DNA of 64,000 nucleotides from Nocardioides sp. (GTDB lineage: Bacteria; Actinomycetota; Actinomycetes; Propionibacteriales; Nocardioidaceae): NCBI RefSeq assembly GCF_004803405.1, contig NZ_SSXI01000227.1, forward strand, positions 21,403 through 85,402, written 5' to 3'. Of this stretch, positions 42,870 through 51,663 are shown in pieces (position 1 is the stretch's first letter; each line of letters starts with the position of its first letter). The notes under the pieces are model-generated. The model had not been told where the DNA came from. It was given only the letters and a program-made list of their open reading frames with translations, and did not search any database. The translations under genes and the position numbers were made by a program.

Positions 42870-44057
42870 TCAGGCGAGCGATTCGATGATCGTGGCGTTG
42901 GCCATGCCGCCTGCCTCGCACATCGTCTGCAGCCCGAAACGGCCGCCGGTCTGCTCGAGGTGGTTGATCAGCGTGGTCATCAGGCGTGCGCCGGAGGCGC
43001 CCAGCGGGTGACCGAGAGCGATCGCGCCGCCGCGCGGGTTCAAGCGGTCATCGTCGATCGGAAACTCTGCGTGCCAGGCGAGCGGCACGGAGGCGAAGGC
43101 CTCGTTGACCTCGACTGCATCGATCTGCTCGATGCTCATCCCCGCCCGTGCGAGGACGCGCGCGGTCGCCGGGATCGGTCCCGTCAGCATGAGGGTGGGG
43201 TCGTCGCCGACGACCGAAGAGGCCATGATCCTGGCGCGAGGTGAGAGGCCCATGCGTGCTGCGGCCTCCTCGCTCATCAGGAGCATGGCGCTGGCGCCGT
43301 CAGTGATCTGTGAGGAGTTGCCGGCGGTCACCTTCCACTCGATGGACGGGAAGCGACGGGCCGTGTCTTCGGTGCAGAAGGCGGGGTTGAGGCCGGCGAG
43401 ACGCTCGGCGGTCGTCCCGGGTCGGATGGTCTCGTCCGAGCGGATGACACCTCCTTCTGCCGTGGTCACGGCGACGATCTCGTCGTCGAAGGCTCCAGCG
43501 GCGGCCGCGCGAGTGGCGCGGTCGTGCGACCGTGCGGCGTACTCGTCGAGCTGAGCACGGCTCAGACCCCACTTGTCGGCGACCAGCTCGGCCGAGACGC
43601 CCTGCGGCACGAGATCCGGGAAGCGTGCTGTCACGCCCGGCCCGAACGGATCGGCGCCCATGCGCGCCGAGCCCATGGGCACGCGGCTCATCGACTCGAT
43701 ACCCGCCGCGATGACGATGTCGTACACGCCGGCGGCGATGCCCTGTGCTGCGAACTCGACCGCCTGCTGACCGGACCCACACTTGCGCTCGATCGTGACC
43801 GAGGGGACGTGGACCGGGAAGCCCGCGGCGAGCCACGCCTGGCGGCCAGGGGTCGACGACTGTTCTCCCGCTTGGCTCACACAGCCGACCATGAGGTCCT
43901 CGACATCTCCCGGATCGACACCGGTCCGTTCGACCAGCGCGGTGATGACGCCGGCGAGCAGGTCGGTGGGATGCACGGTCGACAGGGTGCCCCCCGCCTT
44001 CCCGCGACCCATGGGTGAGCGGACCGCATCAACGATGACTGCTCCGGGCATGTCCAC
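42870..44057 (-). CDS. Acetyl-CoA C-acyltransferase (thiolase)
   Basis: This 395-residue thiolase performs the last step of beta-oxidation, cleaving 3-ketoacyl-CoA. The acylated Cys is in ERKCGSGQQAVEF near residue 91, the His in GGAIALGHPLGASGAR near 347, and the second Cys in TMCEAGGMA near 380. VDAVRSPMGRGKAGG opens the protein. It is the first gene of the minus-strand operon. The upstream 152-bp spacer, shared with the divergent CoA ligase, contains the best palindrome of the island. Confidence 0.95.
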   Translation of the reverse strand: MDMPGAVIVDAVRSPMGRGKAGGTLSTVHPTDLLAGVITALVERTGVDPGDVEDLMVGCVSQAGEQSSTPGRQAWLAAGFPVHVPSVTIERKCGSGQQAVEFAAQGIAAGVYDIVIAAGIESMSRVPMGSARMGADPFGPGVTARFPDLVPQGVSAELVADKWGLSRAQLDEYAARSHDRATRAAAAGAFDDEIVAVTTAEGGVIRSDETIRPGTTAERLAGLNPAFCTEDTARRFPSIEWKVTAGNSSQITDGASAMLLMSEEAAARMGLSPRARIMASSVVGDDPTLMLTGPIPATARVLARAGMSIEQIDAVEVNEAFASVPLAWHAEFPIDDDRLNPRGGAIALGHPLGASGARLMTTLINHLEQTGGRFGLQTMCEAGGMANATIIESLA

Positions 44058-44209
44058 CTCGCTAATCGATGATTATAGTTATAATCTACATGCGCAACTA
44101 GGTCCGGGGCAACCAGTGCCTGGATGCTTGCGATCAGAGACTATTCAGCCGCATGATTGTCAGGAACTATCCGACGCGGAAGCTCTTCCGCTCGCACTGT
44201 GAGGTCCCC
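44058..44209. promoter_or_regulatory. Divergent control region with palindrome GATTATA-GT-TATAATC
   Basis: GATTATAGTTATAATC (44071-44086) is a perfect 7-bp inverted repeat around GT in a GC-rich setting, and GATGATTATA overlaps it on the left. It lies 14 bases from the thiolase start and 124 from the ligase start. It is the clearest member of the island 16-mer family. A FadR-type GntR or other dimeric regulator is the expected binder (inference). Confidence 0.65.
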
Positions 44210-45901
44210 GTGACTGACGAGAACCAGCACGTCATCGAGCCGATGGTCTACGCCGGTCTGGTGCCGAACTTCGCCGACCCCGAGACGTGGACGTTTGCCC
44301 ACGTCCTGCGTCACCACGCAGCCAGTCGCCCAGAAGCGGTGTGCTTGGACCTACCCGAGGAGCGGTCGAGCTGGACCTACTCCGAGGCCCTGGACCTAGC
44401 GGAGCGGGTCGCTTCGACGATGTACCGGTCGGGAGCCCAGCAGGGCGACCGGGTGATCCTGATGGCCGCGAACTCGTCCAGGTTCGTGTTCACCTGGTGG
44501 GGGACCGCCGTCGGCGGTCTGGTGGAGGTGCCCATCAACACCAGCTACGAGGGTGACTTCCTCCGGCACCAGCTGCACATCGCCGACGCCAGGTTCGCGG
44601 TGATCGACGACGTCCACGTCGAGCGCTGGGTCGCGTTGGGTGATCAGGCCCGCTGCATCGAGAAGTTCTGGGTGATCGACACGGGGACCGGGATCTTCGA
44701 GAAGGCCGTGGCAGTGCTTCGGGAGAACGGCTGGGAAGCTGCCTCGTGGGACGAGCTGCGTGACGGGAACAAGGTCGACCTGCCGACGCCGCGCGCGCAG
44801 GATCTCGGCGCGATCTTCTACACCTCAGGCACCACCGGACCTTCCAAGGGCGTGGCCATGCCCCACTCCCAGCTGTACTTCTTCGCGCAGATCGTCGTCA
44901 GCCTGACGCGACTGACCGAGGAGGATGTGTACCTGACGACGACCCCGCTCTTCCACGGCAACGCCACGTTCATGGCGGTCTACCCGGCGATCGTGGCCGG
45001 CGGCCGGGCGGTCGTGAGGCCCAAGTTCAGCGCGAGCCGCTGGATCGACCACGTGCGGGACTCGGGCGTGACAGTCACCAATTTCGTCGGCGTGATGATG
45101 GACTTCGCCTGGAAGCAGCCGCCCCGTGCCGACGACCATGACAACCGGCTCCGATGCGTGTATGCCGCACCTACGGCGAGCACGATCGTCGAGGAGTTCA
45201 AGGCGCGCTACGGCATCGAGGCGTTCGTCGACGCCTTCGGACTGACCGAGACAAGTGCACCGATCATGTCGCCGTACGGCGTGCCGCGGCCGGCCGGCGC
45301 CGCAGGGCTTGCCAACACGGAGTGGTTCGACATCAAGCTCGTGGATCCGGAGACCGATCGAGAGGTCGCCCTCGGTGACATCGGCGAACTCGTTGTTCGA
45401 CCGGTCCACCCGTGGACGTGCAGCATGGGCTACTACAACATGCCCGAGAAGACCGTCGAGGCGTGGCGGAACCTGTGGTTCCACACCGGCGACGCGCTTC
45501 GCCGGGACGACGACGGCTGGTACTACTTCGTCGACCGCTTCAAGGACGCCCTTCGCCGACGGGGCGAGAACATCAGCTCCTACGAGGTCGAACAGGCCAT
45601 CCTGGGGCATCCGTCGGTGGCCGAGGCGGCGGTCCTCGGCGTCCCCGCGGACCAGGAAGCCGGCGAGGACGAGGTGCTCGCCGTCGTGGTCCTGTCCGAG
45701 CCGGTGGACCCGGGCGAGATCCTCGCCTGGTGCCGAGGCCGGATCCCACCGTTCGCCATCCCGCGGTACGTGCGTGTCGTCGATGCGCTTCCCAAGACTC
45801 CGTCGGAGAAGGTGCGCAAGGCCGCCCTTCGTGAGGACGGAGTCACTCACGACACCTACGACGACACACTTCGCGTCGCGGCAGAGGGAGCGCTTCGATG
45901 A
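44210..45901 (+). CDS. AMP-forming acyl-CoA ligase
   Basis: This 563-residue adenylate-forming enzyme activates a carboxylic acid to its CoA ester. The P-loop YTSGTTGPSKGVAM is near residue 205. The A5 motif FGLTETSAP is near 342, the A7-A8 region GDALRRDDDGWYYFVDRFKD and RRRGENIS near 425-450, and the A10 Lys in PKTPSEKVRKAAL near 530. The GTG at 44210 is preferred, with TGTGAGG at 44198-44204; an in-frame ATG lies at 44153. The stop overlaps the CoA-transferase start. Confidence 0.93.
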   Translation: MTDENQHVIEPMVYAGLVPNFADPETWTFAHVLRHHAASRPEAVCLDLPEERSSWTYSEALDLAERVASTMYRSGAQQGDRVILMAANSSRFVFTWWGTAVGGLVEVPINTSYEGDFLRHQLHIADARFAVIDDVHVERWVALGDQARCIEKFWVIDTGTGIFEKAVAVLRENGWEAASWDELRDGNKVDLPTPRAQDLGAIFYTSGTTGPSKGVAMPHSQLYFFAQIVVSLTRLTEEDVYLTTTPLFHGNATFMAVYPAIVAGGRAVVRPKFSASRWIDHVRDSGVTVTNFVGVMMDFAWKQPPRADDHDNRLRCVYAAPTASTIVEEFKARYGIEAFVDAFGLTETSAPIMSPYGVPRPAGAAGLANTEWFDIKLVDPETDREVALGDIGELVVRPVHPWTCSMGYYNMPEKTVEAWRNLWFHTGDALRRDDDGWYYFVDRFKDALRRRGENISSYEVEQAILGHPSVAEAAVLGVPADQEAGEDEVLAVVVLSEPVDPGEILAWCRGRIPPFAIPRYVRVVDALPKTPSEKVRKAALREDGVTHDTYDDTLRVAAEGALR

Positions 45902-47109
45902 TGGAGGACCTGGACACGATGGATCAGAGGCCGAGATCGTCCGGCCCGCTGGCGGGTGTGACCGTCCTCGAGCTCGGCACCATGTACGCCGCGCCGACCT
46001 GTGGCCGCATGCTGCGCGACTTCGGTGCGGACGTCATCAAGGTGGAGGACCCGATCCACGGCGACTATGCCCGGCAGTGGACTCCCATGAAGTCGGGCCA
46101 GTCCCTGGGTTTCGCCCGCCTGAACGCCGGCAAGCGCTCCGTGGCGATCGACCTGCGGACCGAGGCTGGGCGAGATCTCGTGCGCCGCCTCTCCGGCACG
46201 GTGGACGTCATCATCGAGTCGTTCAGGCCGGGCCGGATGGCCCAATGGGGCATGGGCTACGAGACCCTGTCGGCCGACAATCCCGGGCTCGTCTTGACCA
46301 GCGTCTCCGGGTTCGGCCAGACCGGCCCCTACCGAGAGAAGCCAGGATTCGGCACGGTCGCGGAGACCGGGAGCGGCTTCGCCTACATCAACGGCTGGCC
46401 CGAGACGCCGCCGACCTCACCGCCCTTCGGATTCGCCGACTCGCTCGCCGGCATCTCGGCAGCGATGGGCACGGCGATGGCGCTCTTCAACCGCGAGCGC
46501 ACCGGCCGTGGGGATCACGTCGACGTGGCGCTCTACGAGCCGCTGATGTTCATGCTTGGTGACATGGTGCTCAACTTCACTGCAACCGGACACGTGCAGG
46601 GGCGTGTCGGGAACGGCACCGGGTCGGCCTCCCCGCGCGGTGTCTACGAGGCAGCAGACGGCAAGTGGCTGTCGATCGCGGCTTCGAACCAGGGGATCGC
46701 TGCCAGGCTCTTCGCAGCCATGGGGTGTCCAGAGCTGATCGAGGATCCTCGCTACGCCACCAACGCCGAGCGGATGAAGCACAACGACGAGCTGCAGGAG
46801 AGGGTCACGGCGTGGGTCGGCGCGCAGTCACGCCAGGAAGTCCTCGACATCCTGGAGAAGTTCGAGGTCGTGTGCTCTTCGGTCAACGACTCCAGTGACA
46901 TCGTTGCCGACCCGCACTTCCGCGAGCGCACCTTAGTCGAGATCACCGGGAGCCAGGCGCTCGGTCGGATCTTGACGCCCGGGCCCGTGCTCCATCTCGC
47001 CAGCTACGACGGACCCGTCTACCACGGGGTTCCCGCGATCGGCGAGCACACCGAGGAGGTCCTGGCCGAGCTCCTGGGCGATTCGGAAACGTCCGATCTC
47101 GTGATCTGA
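45898..47109 (+). CDS. Class III (CaiB/BaiF) CoA transferase
   Basis: This 403-residue enzyme moves CoA between carboxylic acids. It begins with PLAGVTVLELGTMYAAP, then FGADVIKVEDP near 45 and SGFGQTGPYREKPGFGTVAE near 138. Where formyl-CoA transferase has GYD with the catalytic Asp, this protein reads GFG; this variant is seen in many family members, but the catalytic residue is therefore unclear. The four-base overlap with the ligase gives two possible ways to make the CoA ester. It is convergent with an SDR. Confidence 0.9.
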   Translation: MMEDLDTMDQRPRSSGPLAGVTVLELGTMYAAPTCGRMLRDFGADVIKVEDPIHGDYARQWTPMKSGQSLGFARLNAGKRSVAIDLRTEAGRDLVRRLSGTVDVIIESFRPGRMAQWGMGYETLSADNPGLVLTSVSGFGQTGPYREKPGFGTVAETGSGFAYINGWPETPPTSPPFGFADSLAGISAAMGTAMALFNRERTGRGDHVDVALYEPLMFMLGDMVLNFTATGHVQGRVGNGTGSASPRGVYEAADGKWLSIAASNQGIAARLFAAMGCPELIEDPRYATNAERMKHNDELQERVTAWVGAQSRQEVLDILEKFEVVCSSVNDSSDIVADPHFRERTLVEITGSQALGRILTPGPVLHLASYDGPVYHGVPAIGEHTEEVLAELLGDSETSDLVI

Positions 47110-47113
47110 GGAG

Positions 47114-47875
47114 CTAGGGCTGACCACCGTCGACGGTGAGCACCGACCCGGTTGTGTAGGACGACAGGTCGCTGGCGAGGTAGAGCGCAGCGCCCACGAT
47201 CTCACCGGGCTGTCCGCCCCGCTTGAGCGCGAACGTCTGCGCTCTCGTCGCGAAGGCCTCGTTGTCCCAGGACTTGCTGATGTCGGTCATGAAAGTCCCG
47301 GCCATAATGGCGTTGACCCGGACCGTGGGACCTAGGGCATGCGCGAAGCCGGCCGTCAGCGCGTTGAGGCCTGCCTTCGCCGCTGCATAGGGCAGGATCC
47401 CCGGCCGTGGATGGACGGCTCCCGCGCTCGAGATGTTGATGATCGAACCGCCGTCGCCTGCTGCCATCCGCGCGCCGACGGCGGCCATGAGCCGGAAGGG
47501 TCCCTTCAGGTTGACCCCCACGACCTTGTCGAACAGCTCCTCGGTCACGTTGGCCTCGCCGTCGTACTGGGGCGACATGCCGGCGTTGTTGATCAGCACG
47601 TGTAGCGCACCGAACTCGTCGTACGCCTGCTCGACCAGATCGTCGAGGGCCGACCACCGGCCTACGTGGGCAGCGATCCCGACCGCGCGGACGCCAGTCT
47701 CGTCCCGCAGCTCCGCGGCGGTCCTGGTACACGCCTCTTCGTCACGGCTGACCACGACCACGTCGCCACCTGCCCGAGCGATGCCGCGTGCCATCGCTCG
47801 TCCGAGGCCCCTGGTGCCACCGGTCACCAGCGCGACCTTCCCGCTGAGGTCGAACTCGTTGGTCGTCCCGCTCAT
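47114..47875 (-). CDS. Short-chain dehydrogenase/reductase
   Basis: This 253-residue classical SDR has TGGTRGLG near residue 17, LINNAGMSP, NISSAGAVHPRPG with the Ser, and YAAAKAG with the Tyr-Lys pair. It ends in YTTGSVLTVDGGQP. The ATG at 47875 is chosen (GAGAG about eight bases upstream); in-frame ATGs upstream lie in the control region. It is divergent from the acyl-CoA dehydrogenase pair and convergent with the CoA transferase, four bases apart. Confidence 0.9.
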   Translation of the reverse strand: MSGTTNEFDLSGKVALVTGGTRGLGRAMARGIARAGGDVVVVSRDEEACTRTAAELRDETGVRAVGIAAHVGRWSALDDLVEQAYDEFGALHVLINNAGMSPQYDGEANVTEELFDKVVGVNLKGPFRLMAAVGARMAAGDGGSIINISSAGAVHPRPGILPYAAAKAGLNALTAGFAHALGPTVRVNAIMAGTFMTDISKSWDNEAFATRAQTFALKRGGQPGEIVGAALYLASDLSSYTTGSVLTVDGGQP

Positions 47876-47935
47876 CGCTCGCATCTCTCGCTCTCGCCGA
47901 AGTACTTGCCGTTTCCACGGCCAGTTCGTTATCCT

Positions 47936-47951
47936 GATCATAGTTATCATC
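47936..47951. promoter_or_regulatory. Operator candidate between SDR and acyl-CoA dehydrogenase pair
   Basis: GATCATAGTTATCATC shares GAT-N-ATAGTTAT-N-ATC with the palindrome at 44071-44086 (14 of 16 bases the same). It sits in the 124-bp divergent spacer, 49 bases before the GTG at 48000. Confidence 0.6.
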
Positions 47952-47999
47952 CATTAGGGCAGCCCTCTTGGCTACCCACCAGGCCGAAGAAGGTCGCAC

Positions 48000-49178
48000 G
48001 TGACTGGCTTCCAACTGTCTCCGGAGCAGGACCAGCTCCGCGCGCTCGCAGCCGACGTGGCCCGCGACGTCTACGCGCCGCTGGCCGCCCAGTGGGACAT
48101 CGACCGCACGCCCCTGCCCGACGGCGAGGTGAAGCGACTCGCCGATCTCGGGTTCCTCGGAATCGCCGTCCCCGAGGAGTACGGCGGTCAGGGAGGCACC
48201 CTCATGGATGCGCTGATCGTGATCGAGGAGCTCGCCAAGGAGTGTCGACCTGCGGCGTGGCAGGTGTTCGAGGCGAACACTGGCCCGATCCGTGTCCTGG
48301 AGTTCTTCGGCACCGAGGGCCAGAAGCGCGACTATCTCGCCCGGTCGGCGCGCGGCGAGCTCTCGATGGCGATAGGGATCTCCGAACCGGACGCCGGGTC
48401 TGCGGCGACGGACATGCGGACCCGCGCACGCCTGGAGGGCGACGAGTGGGTGATCAACGGCAGCAAGCGCTGGATCTCCAACGGGGGCCACGCCGACCAC
48501 TACCTCGTGTACTGCAGGCTCAGCGACGACCCCGGCGCCAAGGGCATCGGGGCCCTCATCGTGCCGCGGGACACGCCCGGATTCTCGGCCGGCGCTCAGG
48601 AGAAGCTGATGGGCTTCCGCGGTGTTCCCAGCGCTGACCTGTACTTCGACGACGTCCGTGTCCCCAAGGACAACCTGGTCATCGACGCGGGCGGCTTTCA
48701 CAAGCTGTTCGGGGTCTTCTCGATCGAGCGGCTGGGCAACGCGACCATGAGCCTGGCGATCGGGCAGACGTCACTGGACCGGACCAAGGCCTACGTCCAG
48801 CAGCGGGAGCAGTTCGGTCGACCCATCGTGGAGTTCCAGAACGTGCACATGACCGTGGCCGACATGGCCGTCCAGGTCGAAGCGGCCCGCCTACTAGTCC
48901 AGCGAGCGGCGGTGAACGCGGGTCGCGACCTCCCGGACCCGTACGAGGTGTCGGTCGCGAAGTGCTTCGCCAACGAGATGGCCAAGCGTGTCTCGGATCT
49001 CGCGATCCAGATGCATGGCGGGAACGGCTACACCGAGGAGTACGGCATCGAAAGACTGCACCGCGACGCGCACGGCTGGGCGATCGCGGGCGGCACGCCG
49101 GCGATGCAGCGAGTGCGGATCGCCTCCGAGCTGTTCGGCCGCGGCTTCAGCCAGCGACCGCCGGAGCTCGTGAAGTGA
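48000..49178 (+). CDS. Acyl-CoA dehydrogenase subunit A (non-canonical catalytic site)
   Basis: This 392-residue ACAD has LGFLGIAVPEEYGGQGG near 52, MAIGISEPDAGSAATDM near 122, YVQQREQFGRPIVEFQNVHM near 265 and QMHGGNGYTEEYGIERLHRDAHG near 340. The position of the usual YEGT reads IAGGTPAM, so the catalytic Glu is replaced by Gly. It is overlapped by a second ACAD that has an intact EGS. This is the pattern of the heteromeric acyl-CoA dehydrogenases of steroid side-chain breakdown, which use two unlike subunits (family knowledge; assembly here is inferred). Confidence 0.9.
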   Translation: MTGFQLSPEQDQLRALAADVARDVYAPLAAQWDIDRTPLPDGEVKRLADLGFLGIAVPEEYGGQGGTLMDALIVIEELAKECRPAAWQVFEANTGPIRVLEFFGTEGQKRDYLARSARGELSMAIGISEPDAGSAATDMRTRARLEGDEWVINGSKRWISNGGHADHYLVYCRLSDDPGAKGIGALIVPRDTPGFSAGAQEKLMGFRGVPSADLYFDDVRVPKDNLVIDAGGFHKLFGVFSIERLGNATMSLAIGQTSLDRTKAYVQQREQFGRPIVEFQNVHMTVADMAVQVEAARLLVQRAAVNAGRDLPDPYEVSVAKCFANEMAKRVSDLAIQMHGGNGYTEEYGIERLHRDAHGWAIAGGTPAMQRVRIASELFGRGFSQRPPELVK

Positions 49179-50332
49179 CCATGGAGAATGTGCTCTTCGA
49201 GCTGCCGGAGCGCTACCTGACCCTGCAGCGCGAGGCCCGGGGCGTCGCCGCCGCGTGTGCCGATGTCGCGGCCCGGGCCGACGAGGCCGACCGATTCGAT
49301 CCGGACGTGCGCAGCCGCCTCACCGAGTCGGGGCTCTGCTCGGTTGTCGTGGCCGGAGAGTTCGGTGGCCGCTTCGCTGCGGTCGACTCCCTGGCGGTGA
49401 CCGTGGTCCGCGAGGCACTCGCGTTCGAGAGCGCGCACCTGGACTCGATGTTCGCGATGCAGGGCATTGGTTCGTTCGCCATCTCGGTGGGCGGCTCCGA
49501 CGCAGTGCGCAAGCAGTGGCTGGCACCGGTGGGGTCGCTGGAAGCGATCGCTGCGCTCGCGCTCACCGAGCCCGACGTGGGCTCGGACCTCCGTGCGATC
49601 AAGACCACGGTAGCGAGCGACGGCGGCGAGCTGGTGGTCAACGGCCACAAGTCGTTCATCACGAACGCGGGCGATGCGGACTTCTACAGCGTCCTGTGCA
49701 GGGAGGGCGACGGCTACTCGCTCGTGCTTGTTCCGGCAGACACACCCGGAGTCTCGGTGACATCGCCCCACCAGGTGATCGCCCCGCACGTTCTCGGGGA
49801 CGTGATGTTCGACGACGTACGCGTTCCCGAGGACCACCGACTGGGGGAGCCGGGCAACGGCTTCAAGCTGATGCTCGCGACCCTGGCGACCTTCCGGGTC
49901 TCGGTGGCGGGCGCAGCGGTGGGTCTGGCACAGGCTGCCCTCGAGGAGGCGCTGCGCCACACCTCGGCACGTGAGCAGTTCGGAGTCCCCCTTGCGCGAC
50001 TTGGTCCCGTCCCCGCCAAGCTCGCCGAGAGCTGGGTGGAGATCGAGATGGCGCGTGCGATGTCCTACCGGGCTGCGGCCGCGGCCGCGCGAGATCCGTT
50101 CACCGCGTTGCACCTGTCGTCGATCGCCAAGGTCGGTGCGACGGAGATCGCCGGGCGCACGGTGGACAGGTGCGTCCAGGTCATGGGCCGCTTCGGTCTC
50201 CTTCAGGGCAGCAAGATCGAACGTCTCTACCGCGAAGCCAGGCCGATGCGGATCTACGAGGGCTCTACTGAGGTCATCCTCGACTCGCTGGCCAAGAAGC
50301 TGGTGAAGGATCGAGCGCAGGTCGGACGATGA
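49175..50332 (+). CDS. Acyl-CoA dehydrogenase subunit B (canonical Glu)
   Basis: This 385-residue ACAD (from GTG 49175; ATG 49181 is the alternative) has IAALALTEPDVGSDLRAI near 120, KSFITNAGDADFY near 155, HTSAREQFGVPLARLG near 265 and QVMGRFGLLQGSKIERLYREAR near 330. RIYEGSTEVILDSLA retains the catalytic Glu. GGAG (49163-49166) suits the GTG start, which overlaps the stop of subunit A by four bases. The two proteins probably form one enzyme or act in sequence on the CoA-activated intermediate. Confidence 0.9.
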   Translation: MTMENVLFELPERYLTLQREARGVAAACADVAARADEADRFDPDVRSRLTESGLCSVVVAGEFGGRFAAVDSLAVTVVREALAFESAHLDSMFAMQGIGSFAISVGGSDAVRKQWLAPVGSLEAIAALALTEPDVGSDLRAIKTTVASDGGELVVNGHKSFITNAGDADFYSVLCREGDGYSLVLVPADTPGVSVTSPHQVIAPHVLGDVMFDDVRVPEDHRLGEPGNGFKLMLATLATFRVSVAGAAVGLAQAALEEALRHTSAREQFGVPLARLGPVPAKLAESWVEIEMARAMSYRAAAAAARDPFTALHLSSIAKVGATEIAGRTVDRCVQVMGRFGLLQGSKIERLYREARPMRIYEGSTEVILDSLAKKLVKDRAQVGR

Positions 50333-50345
50333 GGAGGACGAGCGG

Positions 50346-51134
50346 ATGATCATCGACTGTCACATGCACGTGTGGCCGGACCACATCGCAGACGCCATGC
50401 AGTCGCAACGTCCCTCCGGGATGCCGTTGCGCTTCGACGGAAAGGTGTCGGGCTTGTTGCGGACGATGGACGAGGTTGGCATCGACATGGGGCTCGCGCT
50501 GGGCGTCGGGATCAAGGCGTCGGTCGTGGCCCGGACGAACGAGTTCATCGGCACCGTTCCTCGCGACCGCCTCGTGCCGATGGGGACCGTGCACCCCGAT
50601 CTGCCTGTCGAGGAGAACCTGAGGCACCTGAAGGACAACGGGATCGTCGGCGTGAAGCTGCACCCACTGTTCCAGGACCTGTCGTTCGACGATCCCCGAG
50701 TGCTCGACATCCTCACAGCTCTCTCCGAGGAAGGCATGCCCGTCGTCGCGCACGTCGGTGCCGGGGATGACACTGCCGCCAACGAACGCGGCACCCCAGC
50801 GAAGCTGCGCGCCATCGCCGAGTCGCTCCCGGAACTGCGGCTGATCGCCTGCCATTACGGCGGGTACCACCGGCTGGACGAGGCGGAGGAACACGTCGTC
50901 GGGTCGTCGGTGACCCTCGAGACCTCGTGGCCACCGACCATGGCTGAGCTGGATCGAGAACGCATCGTTACCTTGATCCGCAAGCACGGGGCAGACCGGG
51001 TCGTTTTCGGCTCGGACTGGCCGATGACGGACCCCGGCGCCGAGATCTCCGCGATTCGCAACCTCGGTCTCACCGAGCCGGAGCAGGAGGCGGTTCTCGG
51101 GGGAAATCTGGCGCGGATCCTGGGGCTTCCCTGA
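50346..51134 (+). CDS. Amidohydrolase-2 family metal-dependent hydrolase
   Basis: This 262-residue TIM-barrel protein has DCHMHVWPDH (metal His pair) at the N-terminus. VGVKLHPLFQDLSFDD is near 105, VVAHVGAGDD near 138, LIACHYGGYHRL near 168 and VVFGSDWPMTDP near 220. Relatives are decarboxylases (ACMSD-like) or hydrolases acting on ring or ring-cleavage products; the reaction is not certain. GAGGAGGACGAGCGG precedes the ATG. It is co-directional and 13 bases after the acyl-CoA dehydrogenase pair. Confidence 0.87.
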   Translation: MIIDCHMHVWPDHIADAMQSQRPSGMPLRFDGKVSGLLRTMDEVGIDMGLALGVGIKASVVARTNEFIGTVPRDRLVPMGTVHPDLPVEENLRHLKDNGIVGVKLHPLFQDLSFDDPRVLDILTALSEEGMPVVAHVGAGDDTAANERGTPAKLRAIAESLPELRLIACHYGGYHRLDEAEEHVVGSSVTLETSWPPTMAELDRERIVTLIRKHGADRVVFGSDWPMTDPGAEISAIRNLGLTEPEQEAVLGGNLARILGLP

Positions 51135-51198
51135 GGGCGGTGGGCCCGCGCATGACGCGGCTTGCCGTCGAGGTCGCTAATGCGTCGACCCGGGCCAG

Positions 51199-51663
51199 GT
51201 GTTCGTGGTGACCAGTGACGGTTGGGTGACGCAGGCTGCTGCACAGAGACACGTTGCCGCTCTGGATGACACGTCTGGGGAATTGAACGCCTCCGTCGAT
51301 CGCGGGTGGCGTTCGCTTCGCCGTCGCTTTCCCAGCGCTCCGCTCGCGGTGTTGGTCACTGATCTTCCGATGTTGACGCCTTCGGTACTACGCAGCGCAC
51401 TGACGAACGCCGGTACCTCGCCCTGTCCCCGTCACGTCGTCGACCATCGCGGGACGGGGACCACCTTCATTTCGATCCCGCCGCGAATGACGTTTGTCAT
51501 GCAGTTTGGACCCGATTCCGCCCGTCGCTTCAGCGACGCAGGCTCGGAGGCCATGCCGCTTCCTCCGAGAGAGATCACCCACGACCTTGACATCCTGGTG
51601 GATCTCGAGGCACTGAACCCCCAACAGAAGGAAACGTTGTGCCCAACTACCGCGTTGCTGTGA
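51199..51663 (+). pseudogene. 5'-truncated CofC/FbiD-like guanylyltransferase
   Basis: CofC joins GTP or a related nucleotide with a phospho-acid in coenzyme F420 synthesis and is about 200-220 residues. Here 154 residues remain: VFVVTSDGWVTQAAAQ, LVTDLPMLTP (nucleotide-site Asp region), GTGTTFISIPP, FGPDSARRFSDAGSEAM and ITHDLDILVDLEAL all match the C-terminal two-thirds. The N-terminal nucleotide-binding part (typically LPVKPLxxAKSRL) is absent; an in-frame TAA lies at 51178 and upstream frames show no match. It is probably inactive. It overlaps the npdG start by 25 bases. Confidence 0.75.
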
